A stretch of 64,000 bases of DNA from Nocardioides sp. NBC_00368. Its GTDB lineage: Bacteria > Actinomycetota > Actinomycetes > Propionibacteriales > Nocardioidaceae. Made by a program: the position numbers and the translations under genes. Location of the stretch: the NCBI RefSeq assembly GCF_036090055.1, contig NZ_CP107970.1, positions 2,110,501 to 2,174,500 of the forward strand, read 5' to 3'. The notes below the pieces were generated by a model. That model ran no database searches and was not told the origin of the DNA. It saw only the letters and a list, made by a program, of their open reading frames with translations. Below, piece by piece: positions 34,901-42,749 of the stretch; position 1 is the first letter of the stretch, and each line of letters opens with the position of its first letter.

Positions 34901-36032
34901 CGGCGTCGTACTTGTGGCTGTTGCGGACCGCGGCCAGGGCACCGTCGACGAGGTCCTGGCGGGCCTCGGCGCCCCAGCCGGCCAGCGCGCCGGTGTAGCC
35001 GATCCCGACGAGGACGACGCCGGCCAGCACACAGCCGATGAGGAACCGGCTCTCCGGGTGGCGGCGGGCCCGGCCCACCCCGGCCAGCCCGGCGAGCCCG
35101 ATGGCGACGACGGCGGCCGCGTCGAGGACCAGGTAGGGCGTGGCGTGCAGGCTCTGCCCGGCCGGGTAGTAGATCGGGTCGGCGTAGGCGACCCAGTCGG
35201 AGGTGCCGAGCAGCGTCGGCAGCAGGCCGGTGGTCGAGGCGGTCACCGCCGCGGTCTCGATGTAGTCGAGGAACGGCGGGATGTAGCGGCCCTGGAGGAC
35301 CAGCGGGATGGTCCACCACAGGGTGGCGAGGACGGTGAACACGCCCCACAGGACGAGGACGGCGAACCGCCGCATCCCGGTGCGGGTCAGCAGGAAGACC
35401 ACGCCCGGGACCAGCACGGCCGAGACCGCGGTCGCGTTGACGCCGCCCGCGCAGGCGACCGCGAGGGCGGCCAGCGCGCTCCAGCGCAGGAGGTCCTTCG
35501 TGGTGGTGGTGCCGCTGGCCCGGATGACGGCGAGCAGCACCCACGGCGCCACCGCGGTCGGCCACAGCTCGACGGAGTTGGCGCCGAGGATGGTCATCAC
35601 GCGCGGCGTCAGGACGTACGCGGCGGCACCCGCGACCTGCGCCCACGGCCGCCCCAGCTGCAGCTCCCGGGCGACCATCAGGACTCCCAGGAAGGCCAGG
35701 TTGAGCAGCAGCGCCCACCACAGCCGCTGGATCACCCACTCCGGCAGCTGGGCCAGCTGGCCCAGGCCGTAGAAGGGCCCCATCGGCCACACGTAGCCGA
35801 TGGCCTGGTTCTGCACCTGGCCGAAGGCGCCCTGGGCGTCCCACATGTTCAGCGCCCGGGCCAGGAAGGCCCACGGGTCGGCGCTGAGGTCGAACTTGGT
35901 GTCCGCGACGATCCGGCCCGGGGCCTGGGTGAACGTGATCGCGGTCAGGATCGCGACGTACGCCGAGATCCGCAGAGGGGATGTAGCCGAAGGAGGGCTC
36001 ACGTCTTGCGCAGCACGAGCAGGAGGTTCCAT
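31794..36032 (-). CDS. aftD: AftD-like alpha-(1->3)-arabinofuranosyltransferase (DUF3367)
   Basis: A very large membrane protein of about 1412 residues, close in size and layout to mycobacterial AftD, which adds alpha-1,3 arabinofuranose branches using decaprenyl-phosphoarabinose. The N-terminal GT-C half has about 11 helices and the external acidic motif RIVADTKFDLSADPWAF. The C-terminal half contains carbohydrate-binding discoidin-like modules (SAALDGDPDTAWRTETGWGH; SALAMIDGDDGTSWR). Two to three helices close the protein. ATG at 36032, with GGGAGG 7 nt upstream, overlaps the preceding methyltransferase gene by 34 bp; GTG at 36002, coupled to its stop, is an alternative. Arabinan synthesis in this organism is an inference. 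Confidence 0.85.
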   Translation of the reverse strand: MEPPARAAQDVSPPSATSPLRISAYVAILTAITFTQAPGRIVADTKFDLSADPWAFLARALNMWDAQGAFGQVQNQAIGYVWPMGPFYGLGQLAQLPEWVIQRLWWALLLNLAFLGVLMVARELQLGRPWAQVAGAAAYVLTPRVMTILGANSVELWPTAVAPWVLLAVIRASGTTTTKDLLRWSALAALAVACAGGVNATAVSAVLVPGVVFLLTRTGMRRFAVLVLWGVFTVLATLWWTIPLVLQGRYIPPFLDYIETAAVTASTTGLLPTLLGTSDWVAYADPIYYPAGQSLHATPYLVLDAAAVVAIGLAGLAGVGRARRHPESRFLIGCVLAGVVLVGIGYTGALAGWGAEARQDLVDGALAAVRNSHKYDAVLRLGLAAGVVLAVETILFRAGLARASGTSTKAAQWLRTVFVIAVAASLAGLAVPWVRGQVPPPGSIENVPGFWTDAADHLSENDDGGVTLVLPAARFGDYLWGSTHDEVLQPYADSRWAVRGVVPLAEPGNVVWLDRVTEELERGTPSADLAPMLAKAGVTRLLVRNDLHWGTTGAPPPSLVHATLDQSPGLTREARFGADFGNTTYHREDGTRVLVDGGLAGEYPPIEIYRVEDAAPGATLIPARTTVMGDPGEPASGAQAVLTADDLRSKEDAAGERPDVILTDGQRRRTTIFSGVRANSSSTRTAEEGVDSDQPESFHRYLKNQERWQSTMVWRGVEAVEASSSAATPSDVPVDRGRAPSAALDGDPDTAWRTETGWGHSPEGAWLRVRFEDETDLGRVTIRLPDNVVGVERLELVAGAQMRKVFAPQPGAEATYDLTGFSARNLTITARGATAYGPWGISELDIEGVEAQRLVALPQPPKDSTIRKIRLSRDTDRSGCIDQDRVLYCEPFLADTGDDGDNLDRLVTLTRGQSFRVSGTVSLRRDDAYAEAAAALTGVDITAPSRGDIAQSALAMIDGDDGTSWRAPSTDPAAVTLRLPERQRIRSLRLLVNEAAPVSIPTEVEITDLRRPKRTVTREVGEDGDVAVPAGWRTDRLRIRITETDPAYDQPSSLADATELPAGISELQVNGRALGDGRLQAGCADGPHIRVGDRLLRTSVNGSLADLLRGGEASLRVCDTAPITLAAGENTLLADPAPIASGSASAGGALRFDSLELSAEVIADAEPPVAVEVERDERDAAVSATVSAETYDRVLVLPQNINPGATATLDGETLRAQRVDGWQQGWIVPAGAEGEVRFGFAPEGTYRAGLLAGAGGAALVLALALVTSWRRRGTPPSLELFPVAAPWRWYDGGLLVLVAGLLAGWWGALAAVVAWLLPRLTGRRPAVVRLLAIGSGAALLAGALAVEILPTAWDLPWDPPAWTAQALSLAAVVLAAASASAGPRSEETSLREGLSAGGRQLRSRITRRSNKP

Positions 36033-36784
36033 GAGAGCACCTCCCTCACCACCGGGACCCGCATCAGCCACGCCGCCCACGCAGGGTGGTAGCGCGGAAC
36101 CGCAGCCAGGATCTCGGCGTTGCCCGCCTTGCGCTGGGCGCGCGCCCAGCGCAGCCCGGCGGCGGCGGTCGCCGCGTACATCGACTCTCCGAACTTGTTC
36201 TTGGGCTCGTGGCCGTGCTTGCGCTGGTAGCGCCGCCGCGCGTAGCGACCGCCGAGCAGGTGCCACGGGCTGGTCTCGTGGCCGCCCCACGGACCCCACC
36301 ACAGCGTGTAGGAGCAGAAGACGACGCCGCCGGGCTTGGTGACCCGGAGCATCTCGTCGAGCATCGCGGTCGGGGTCGGCACGTGCTCGAGCACGTTGGA
36401 GGAGTAGCAGGCGTCGACCGAGCCGGTGCGGACCGGGAGCCGCATCCCGTCGCCGAGCATGCTGCCCTCGGCGACGATCCCGGCACCCTGCATCTCACCG
36501 GCGTCGGCATCGAGCGCCAGGTAGGTCGCGCCCGCGCTCATGAACGCGTCGCGGAAGTAGCCCGGGCCACCGCCGACGTCCAGCAGGACGGTGCCCTCGA
36601 GAGTCTCGCCATCGGTGTAGTGGGCCAGCTGACCGACCGAGTCGGCCGCCAGCGCGGTGTAGAAACGTGCCGGGTCGGTCTGCTCCACGCGGAAGTCGCT
36701 GAAGAGACGCACGGAGCGCCGCAGGGTCGCCTTCCAGCCGTTGCCGGCCGGGGCGTCGCGCTGGGGGTCCAGAAGGTTCGGCAC
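35999..36784 (-). CDS. SAM-dependent methyltransferase of the glycan cluster
   Basis: A 261-residue class I methyltransferase. Motif I is VLLDVGGGPGYFRDAF (about residues 66-81), then ALDADAGEM, then YSSNVLEHVPTPTAMLDEMLRVTKPGGVVFCSY. A 100-residue C-terminal extension rich in Trp and Arg (WWGPWGGHETSPWHLLGGRYARRRYQRKHG) ends in a hydrophobic strand, as in sugar or lipid methyltransferases encoded beside AftD in actinobacteria. GTG at 36784. It overlaps the AftD gene at its 3' end, so the two form an operon. Confidence 0.85.
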   Translation of the reverse strand: MPNLLDPQRDAPAGNGWKATLRRSVRLFSDFRVEQTDPARFYTALAADSVGQLAHYTDGETLEGTVLLDVGGGPGYFRDAFMSAGATYLALDADAGEMQGAGIVAEGSMLGDGMRLPVRTGSVDACYSSNVLEHVPTPTAMLDEMLRVTKPGGVVFCSYTLWWGPWGGHETSPWHLLGGRYARRRYQRKHGHEPKNKFGESMYAATAAAGLRWARAQRKAGNAEILAAVPRYHPAWAAWLMRVPVVREVLSWNLLLVLRKT

Positions 36785-36919
36785 GGCGGGAACCCTAACC
36801 GATTACCCCAGAGGGTGTGCATTTGGTCACGAAATGTCCTACTCTCCAGTAACTGCGTGACCCCTGGGGAGGGAGCACTCAGCAGCGGGGAACTGCGAGA
36901 TCCAGGGGAGCACTGTATT

Positions 36920-38077
36920 TTGCGCGCCAACGAGCGAGCGCAGCTGAACGGCGGCCATGTCGCCGTGTTCAGCTGGCGTGATTCTGACAACCCAGAAGCC
37001 GGTGGGGCCGAGCACTACCTCCACCAGATCACCGCCGGACTGGTCGACGCCGGGGCGCGGGTGACCGTCTTCACCGCGGCCTACCCGGGCGCCCGTGCCC
37101 GCGAGGAGCGCGACGGCGTCCGCTACGTACGCCGCGGCGGCAAGCTCAGCATCTACCTGTGGGGCGTGCTGCTGCTGGCGCTGGGCCGGCTGGGCCCGAT
37201 CGGCCGCGTCGACGCGGTCATCGACGTGCAGAACGGTCTCCCGTTCTTCACCCCGCTCGGCACGCGGGCACCGGTCACCGTCCTCGTCCACCACGTCCAC
37301 CGCGAGCAGTGGCCGGTGGTCTACCCCGGGCTGTCCGGGCGGATCGGCTGGTGGGTCGAGTCGTGGCTCGCGCCGCGGCTCTACCGTCGCAAGCAGTACG
37401 TCGCGGTCTCCCGTGCCACCCGGGCCGAGCTGGCGACGCTCGGCGTCGACCCCGCCCGGGTCGCCGTCGTCCACAACGGTGCCGCGCCCGCGCTGAGCGA
37501 CCGGCCGGCCAAGACCGAGCACCCCTCCATCTGCGTCGTCGGGCGGCTGGTGCCGCACAAGCGGGTCGAGCTCGCGGTCGACGCGGTGGTGGCGCTGCGG
37601 GCGACCTACCCCGACCTGAGGCTGACCATCGTGGGCGGTGGCTGGTGGGCCGACGAGCTGGCTGCGTACGTCTCCCGGGTGGGGGCCGGGGACTTCGTCG
37701 AGATGCTGGGGCACGTCGACGAGGAGACCAAGGAGGCGGTCTACGAGCGGTCCTGGCTGATGGCGCTGCCCTCGCTGAAGGAGGGCTGGGGCCTGGTGAT
37801 CACCGAGGCCGCCCAGCACGGCACCCCGACGGTCGCGTTCCGCGATGCCGGCGGGACGACGGAGTCGATCGACGACGGCGAGTCCGGGGTACTGGTCGAG
37901 GACCAGGCCGGCTTCGTGGCCGCGCTCGACCACCTGCTCGGTGACGAGATCCGCCGCAAGGAGCTGGCCGAGGGTGCTCGCTGGCACGCCCGCAAGCACA
38001 CCTGGGAGCAGAGCCAGCTCAACTTCAACGCCGTGCTCGCCTCGGCGCTGCAGGGGCACGTGGTCGGCGCGGACTGA
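36920..38077 (+). CDS. Family 4 glycosyltransferase (GT-B fold)
   Basis: A 385-residue retaining glycosyltransferase, cytoplasmic or peripheral to the membrane. The first Rossmann domain opens HVAVFSWRDSDNPEAGGAEHYL, with the donor/acceptor glycine loop. The second opens ICVVGRLVPHKRVELAVDAV. The EX7E motif is EGWGLVITE (near residue 290), then GTPTVAFRDAGGTTE. The start is uncertain: TTG at 36920 has GGGGAG 9 nt upstream and keeps the first beta strand. GTG at 36965 would delete part of it. It is divergent from the methyltransferase and aftD genes. A terminator follows. Confidence 0.88.
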   Translation: MRANERAQLNGGHVAVFSWRDSDNPEAGGAEHYLHQITAGLVDAGARVTVFTAAYPGARAREERDGVRYVRRGGKLSIYLWGVLLLALGRLGPIGRVDAVIDVQNGLPFFTPLGTRAPVTVLVHHVHREQWPVVYPGLSGRIGWWVESWLAPRLYRRKQYVAVSRATRAELATLGVDPARVAVVHNGAAPALSDRPAKTEHPSICVVGRLVPHKRVELAVDAVVALRATYPDLRLTIVGGGWWADELAAYVSRVGAGDFVEMLGHVDEETKEAVYERSWLMALPSLKEGWGLVITEAAQHGTPTVAFRDAGGTTESIDDGESGVLVEDQAGFVAALDHLLGDEIRRKELAEGARWHARKHTWEQSQLNFNAVLASALQGHVVGAD

Positions 38078-38100
38078 CCATCGAGACGGAGAAGACGGAG

Positions 38101-38131
38101 AAGGGCCCGGCGGATAACCGCCGGGCCCTTT
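38101..38131. terminator. Terminator after the GT4 gene
   Basis: AAGGGCCCGGCGG (38101-38113) pairs with CCGCCGGGCCCTT (38118-38130) around ATAA and runs into TTTCG. It lies between the convergent GT4 and DUF2613 genes. Confidence 0.88.
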
Positions 38132-38146
38132 CGTGTGTGTCTGGGT

Positions 38147-38302
38147 TCAGTCGTTGGTGCCGTACTGAACCGTCGACTCAGAGACGCTCGGAGGATTCTC
38201 GACGGTTTTGTCCGTGCTGCTGGTGACGACTCCGACGATGGTCGCTGCGGCGACTCCGCCGCCGACAAGAATGCTGGCGACGATGGCAATGATGTTGCCC
38301 AT
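38147..38302 (-). CDS. DUF2613-family microprotein
   Basis: A 51-residue protein with a single N-terminal hydrophobic helix (MGNIIAIVASILVGGGVAAA, extending into TIVGVV). A short polar tail ends in VQYGTND. The helix followed by a terminal V-x-YG motif is the DUF2613 pattern. GGGAGG lies 10 nt before the ATG at 38302. In mycobacteria a similar small protein gene lies beside aftD (from memory), so the placement here supports a role in the same envelope pathway. The upstream GT-C-like gene ends 21 bp away on the same strand, so the two are probably co-transcribed. Confidence 0.8.
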   Translation of the reverse strand: MGNIIAIVASILVGGGVAAATIVGVVTSSTDKTVENPPSVSESTVQYGTND

Positions 38303-38322
38303 GGATATGTGACCTCCCTCTC

Positions 38323-39999
38323 CTAGTCGCGAACATTAGCAGCCGGCCGGCGAGCCATACTGATCAGTAGCAAAACTGTTGATGTTGTGGCGCCGAGCAA
38401 GACCAGGCCGTACGCCACCCACGCCCCGATCACCGCCGGACCGGCCTTCACCTCGGGTGTGAGGTGATCGCCTCCGGGCAGTCGCTGCACGAGCAGATCA
38501 TCACCTTCGTAGACGACGTCGCCGGCGATCCGCGGCGCGTCGCCCGCGGACCGGGCGGTGATGACGTACCCGATCCCGAGCCGGCGCAGGGCGTCGACCT
38601 GCTCCACGGCGTCGGTCCCGGTGAGCGCATCGGCGACCGCCTCCGCCCGCCGATCCTCCCCCGGGACCACCGTGCTGTCGATGGTCAGATCACCGTCGAC
38701 GACGCTCGGGCGGGTGATCATCCGCGGCAGCGGATCGAGCACGGGCCGGCCACCGTTCCACGAGGGTGCGCGGTAGGCGGACCAGGGCAGGACGAGTACG
38801 TCACCCGGGGCGCTCTCGGCGGCGAGCGCCGCGCGTGCCTGGTGCCACTCGGTCGGGTAGTCGGCGGCGCCGATGCCGCCTGCGAGGCCCCACGCGGCGT
38901 CGGGGAGCACGGCAACGGGCGCGAGCGCGAAGACGACCGCTGCCGCCCAGCGGGGCGCGGTGCCGCGCAGTCTCTCGGTGAGGGTGTCGACGCCGGTGGC
39001 CACGGTCATGACCAGCAGTGGCAGGCAGAGCGGCAGCAGGCGGCTGCTGTCGCGGAGCAGCGCCAGGCCGGGGACGTCCTGGGCGAGGGCGCCGAGTGCC
39101 GCCGGTCCCGCCCAGCCGGCGACCGCGATCGCCAGGCCGGCGGCCCAGAGCGCCAGGACCGCCACCCGCTGACCGTCGGAGATCCACCACCGGCGAAGAC
39201 CGGCCGCGACGAGCACCAGGAGGAGCAGCAGGCCCGCCCAGGCCGTCCAGCCCTCGCGGCTCGCCGGGACGACCGAGGTGTTCCAGATCCCGGCGAGCGA
39301 CAGCGCCGCCAGCGGGGCCGGCAGCGCGTCGCCGCGCAGCGCGAAGACGTCGAACCCGGTGGCCGACGCGGCCTCTGCGGTGCGGGTCAGGCCGGCGACG
39401 AGCCAGGGTGCGTTGACCGCCACCACCACGGCCAGCAGCAGGACCGGCCGGCGGCCACGGCGCAGACCGGTGGCGAGGAGGACGGCACCCGCGACGATGC
39501 CGGCGCTCGCGCTCAGGCTCCCGGCGAGCAGGGCCGGCAGCATCCACACCGGGCTCCGCTCCCCCGCCGCCCGGCGGCGGCCGGCCACCACCAGCCAGGG
39601 CACGGCGGCATAGGCCAGCAGCATCGGCCAGTGGCCGATCCACAGCCGCTCGGCGACGTACGGGCTCCAGACGGTCAGGCTCACCACCGCCAGCCGGGCG
39701 GCGAGCGAGCGCTCGCGCACCAGCTCCGCGGCTCCGGCTCCGGCCAGCACCAGCGCCCCCAGCAGGACGATCTTCTGCAGCACGAGGCCCGGCACGATCT
39801 CGTCGAGCACCGCGACCACCGCATCCGAGGGCACTGCCCGCGGCAGCCCCGACCCGAGGCCGAGCACGTCGCGGGTCAGCGCGAGGTCGGGCACCCACAC
39901 CATGTCGTAGCTGAGCACGAAGCCCACCCGGAGCGCCGGCCCCAGCATCAGCAGAGCGAGCACGCCCGCCCACAAGGTAGGCACCACCCGCTCGCTCAC
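38323..39999 (-). CDS. Polytopic membrane protein, GT-C-like
   Basis: A 558-residue protein with about 12 helices over residues 5-370, then a periplasmic domain (about 385-515, WHQARAALAAESAPGDVLVLPW...), and a last helix at 525-550. The first external loop (LSYDMVWVPDLALTRDVLGL) has an acidic pair at the position of GT-C catalytic residues. The family is not one I can name. Its neighbourhood (aftD, GT4, DUF2613, flippase) suggests work on polyprenyl-linked envelope glycan. The start is at 39999, and two copies of the 21-bp repeat lie just upstream. Confidence 0.75.
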   Translation of the reverse strand: MSERVVPTLWAGVLALLMLGPALRVGFVLSYDMVWVPDLALTRDVLGLGSGLPRAVPSDAVVAVLDEIVPGLVLQKIVLLGALVLAGAGAAELVRERSLAARLAVVSLTVWSPYVAERLWIGHWPMLLAYAAVPWLVVAGRRRAAGERSPVWMLPALLAGSLSASAGIVAGAVLLATGLRRGRRPVLLLAVVVAVNAPWLVAGLTRTAEAASATGFDVFALRGDALPAPLAALSLAGIWNTSVVPASREGWTAWAGLLLLLVLVAAGLRRWWISDGQRVAVLALWAAGLAIAVAGWAGPAALGALAQDVPGLALLRDSSRLLPLCLPLLVMTVATGVDTLTERLRGTAPRWAAAVVFALAPVAVLPDAAWGLAGGIGAADYPTEWHQARAALAAESAPGDVLVLPWSAYRAPSWNGGRPVLDPLPRMITRPSVVDGDLTIDSTVVPGEDRRAEAVADALTGTDAVEQVDALRRLGIGYVITARSAGDAPRIAGDVVYEGDDLLVQRLPGGDHLTPEVKAGPAVIGAWVAYGLVLLGATTSTVLLLISMARRPAANVRD

Positions 40000-40012
40000 G
40001 CCGCCACCCTAA

Positions 40013-40054
40013 GCCGAGACGTCACTTCTGCAGGCCGAGACGTCACTTGTGGCG
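40013..40054. repeat. 21-bp-unit repeat array, copy D (two tandem units)
   Basis: Units 40013-40033 and 40034-40054 abut without a gap. Both begin GCCGAGACGTCACTT; they end CTGCAG and GTGGCG respectively. Unlike the other arrays this one has no inverted partner and lies between divergent genes. Confidence 0.75.
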
Positions 40055-40120
40055 AACGAGTTCCGATCCTGGGCGCATGCCGGTGCCGGCATGTGACCTG
40101 TTGCACCCTAGGCTTTCCAA

Positions 40121-41377
40121 GTGCCCACGATGACCGCCAGCCCGACCAGCGCCCGCCGGCGCCGGCTGTCCGCGCTCGTCCGCAGCAGCGGCTTCCTCGC
40201 GGTCTGCATCATGGTCACCAACGTCGCGACCTACGGCTTCCAGATCATCGCCGCCCGGATCCTCGGCCCGGGACAGTACGGCGGCGTCGCCTCGATGATG
40301 TCGCTGCTCCTCGTCGCCGGCGTGGTCCAGCTCGGCATGCAGGCGACGGCGTCCCGGCGGGTGACCGAGACCCCCGGCCAGGAGCGCGCCATCGAGCGGA
40401 CGGTGCTGCGGGCGACCTACCGGGCGGCCATCGTCGTCGGTGCGGTCATGCTCATCGCCTCGCCGCTGGTGTGGCGGATGCTGCGGCTCGACTCGATCTA
40501 CCCCGCGCTGCTGGTCGCGGTGTGCGCCGTGCCGCTGACGATCATGGGGGGCCAGGCCGGGGTGCTGCAGGGCGAGCGCCGCTGGCTCGGCCTGGCGATG
40601 ATCTACCTGGCGCTCGGTATCCCCCGGGTGGTGGTCGCCACCGCCGCGATGTGGGTCCGTCCGACCGAGGGCGCCGCGATGGCCGGTGTCGCGCTGGCCC
40701 AGTTCGCGCCGGCGATCGTCGGCTGGTGGGTGCTGCGGCGGCGTACGTCCTCCGCCGTCGAGGCGAAACCCGGTCCGATCAAGCCCGTCGTCGTGGAGAT
40801 GCTGCACGGGTCCTTCGCGCTGCTCGGCTTCTTCGCGCTCTCCAACGCCGACATCCTGATCGCGCGCAACGTGCTCTCCGACCACGTCTCCGGCCTGTAC
40901 GCAGGTGGCCTGATCCTCACCAAGGCGGTCCTGTTCCTGCCTCAGTTCGTGGTGATCATCGCCTTCCCGTCGATGTCGGCCGAGGCGAGCCGACGCTCCG
41001 CGCTGCTCAAGTCCCTGGCGCTCGTCGCCGGTCTCGGCGCGTGCGCGACCGCCGGGTCGTGGCTGCTGTCCTGGCTGGCGATGATCTTCATCGGCGGCCC
41101 CGACTACGCCGAGATCGAGGGACTGCTCTGGGTCTTCGCGATCCTCGGCACGGTGCTGTCCGTGCTTCAGCTGCTCGTCTACTCGGTGCTGGCCCGGCGC
41201 AGCCGGCTCTCGGCGTACCTTCTCTGGATCGCCGTCGTCGCCGTCCTCGGGCTGGGTGCCGTGCAGACCACCGCGGAGGGCCTGGTCTGGGCGGTCCTCA
41301 GCATCGACGCCACCCTCGTGGCCGTGCTGCTGGCGGCCACCTTCTGGCGGCTCAGCCGGCCGGCTCACCGCGACTGA
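40121..41377 (+). CDS. Polysaccharide flippase-like MOP-superfamily membrane protein
   Basis: A 418-residue protein with about 12 helices in the MATE/oligosaccharidyl-lipid flippase superfamily. The opening helix is SGFLAVCIMVTNVATYGFQIIAARILGPGQYGGVASM, where the ARxLGPxxYG motif is typical of Wzx-like and RfbX-type exporters. The middle has LLGFFALSNADILIARNVLSDHVSGLYAGG, another family signature. It would flip lipid-linked sugars or teichoic-type precursors to the outer face. GTG at 40121 or ATG at 40130. It is the last gene of the glycan cluster. Confidence 0.88.
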   Translation: MPTMTASPTSARRRRLSALVRSSGFLAVCIMVTNVATYGFQIIAARILGPGQYGGVASMMSLLLVAGVVQLGMQATASRRVTETPGQERAIERTVLRATYRAAIVVGAVMLIASPLVWRMLRLDSIYPALLVAVCAVPLTIMGGQAGVLQGERRWLGLAMIYLALGIPRVVVATAAMWVRPTEGAAMAGVALAQFAPAIVGWWVLRRRTSSAVEAKPGPIKPVVVEMLHGSFALLGFFALSNADILIARNVLSDHVSGLYAGGLILTKAVLFLPQFVVIIAFPSMSAEASRRSALLKSLALVAGLGACATAGSWLLSWLAMIFIGGPDYAEIEGLLWVFAILGTVLSVLQLLVYSVLARRSRLSAYLLWIAVVAVLGLGAVQTTAEGLVWAVLSIDATLVAVLLAATFWRLSRPAHRD

Positions 41378-41426
41378 TCTGCGATTTCCCCAAACTGTCG
41401 GCGGGGCAGGCTTAGATGTGCGCATC

Positions 41427-42749
41427 ATGCCTCGCTGGTCAATCGACGCCGTGGAGAAGGCGGCTCCCGACACCGGGTCGCTCAACGCCGCCCGCAAGCT
41501 CGCCACGCCCGGGCCCTGGTCGGAGACGGGTGCCACCGACGTGCTCGTGTGGGGGAAGTGCCAGGGCTCGGGCAAGAACCCCTACCAGGTGAGCGTCGAC
41601 CTCACCGGCCCCGCCTACAAGTGCTCGTGCCCGTCGAGGAAGTTCCCGTGCAAGCACGCCCTCGCGCTGCTGTTGCTGTGGGCCGGGGCGCAGGTGGGCG
41701 AGGTCGACCAGCCGGAGGCGTACGCCTCGGAGTGGGCCTCGCAGCGCGCGGCCCGTGCCGCGGGCGCCGCTGAGCGGGCCTCGGCACCGGCCAAGCCGGT
41801 GGACAAGGCCGCCCAGGCGCGGCGGGCGGCGGAGCGCCGCGCACTGATGGACGGCGGCGTCGAGGACCTGGTGCTGTGGCTGGAGGACCTGGTGCGAGGC
41901 GGGCTCGCCACCGCGAAGGCGCAGCCGTGGACCTGGTGGGACGCCGCCGCCTCCCGGCTGGTCGACGCGCAGCTGCCCGGGCTCGGCGAACGGATCCGGG
42001 AGATGGCCGCAGCGATCAACCGGCGCGAGGACTGGGCCGAGCATCTGCTGATCGAGGTGGGCCGCTGGTGGACCGCCGCGCAGGCCTGGCGGTCCTGGGA
42101 CTCGCTGGACGCCGACACCCAGGGCGACCTGCGCGCGGTGATCGGCTGGGCGACACCGACCGCCCAGGTCTTGGACGCCGGGGTGCACGCGGACGTGTGG
42201 ACCGTGCTGGGGGCCCATCGCGACGAGCGCGGCAACCTGATCGAGCAGCGCACCTGGCTGCGCTCGGACTCGGGTGAGACCGTGCTTCTCCTCGACTTCG
42301 CCGCGGGTGGCAACCCGCTGCCCATCGCCCGGCTGGCCGGGGCGCGGCTCGAGGCGTCGGTGGGCTTCTATCCGGGCCACGCGCCACGCCGGGTGGTGCT
42401 CGCCTCCGAGCCGGTGGCCCTTCCGGCCACGTCCGACCTGGGGACAGCGACCGATCTGGCCGGCGCGCGAGCCGCGCTGGCGGCGCTCCGGGCCGGCAAC
42501 CCGTGGGCCGACCGGGCTCCGGTCGTGGTCAGCGTCGCCGCGTCGGTGCCGGAGGCCGACGAGCCGCCGTTCGTGGTGGACCACGCCGGTCACCAGGTGC
42601 CGTTGCTCGGCGATCCGGGGACGTGGTGGCGCCTCCTCGCGCTGACCGGGGGCCGTCCGGTGACCGTGTTCGGGGAGATCCAGGACGACGGGCTGCGGGT
42701 GCTGACGGTCGTGGGTGATGAGGACGACGGGATGCTGGTGGCGCTGTGA
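41427..42749 (+). CDS. SWIM zinc-finger protein, first gene of the MoxR/VWA operon
   Basis: A 440-residue cytoplasmic protein. The SWIM motif CxCx6CxH is Cys66, Cys68, Cys75 and His77 (YKCSCPSRKFPCKHALALLL). SWIM fingers bind nucleic acid or protein partners. A helical Ala/Arg-rich linker follows (residues 100-150), then a mixed domain with LRSDSGETVLLLDFAAGG and VVLASEPVALP. The C-terminus is beta-rich (HQVPLLGDPGTWWRLLALTGG). ATG at 41427 is chosen. The stop overlaps the next start as GTGA, so it is translationally coupled to the DUF5691-like gene. Function is unknown; DNA or partner recognition for the complex is a guess. Confidence 0.85.
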   Translation: MPRWSIDAVEKAAPDTGSLNAARKLATPGPWSETGATDVLVWGKCQGSGKNPYQVSVDLTGPAYKCSCPSRKFPCKHALALLLLWAGAQVGEVDQPEAYASEWASQRAARAAGAAERASAPAKPVDKAAQARRAAERRALMDGGVEDLVLWLEDLVRGGLATAKAQPWTWWDAAASRLVDAQLPGLGERIREMAAAINRREDWAEHLLIEVGRWWTAAQAWRSWDSLDADTQGDLRAVIGWATPTAQVLDAGVHADVWTVLGAHRDERGNLIEQRTWLRSDSGETVLLLDFAAGGNPLPIARLAGARLEASVGFYPGHAPRRVVLASEPVALPATSDLGTATDLAGARAALAALRAGNPWADRAPVVVSVAASVPEADEPPFVVDHAGHQVPLLGDPGTWWRLLALTGGRPVTVFGEIQDDGLRVLTVVGDEDDGMLVAL

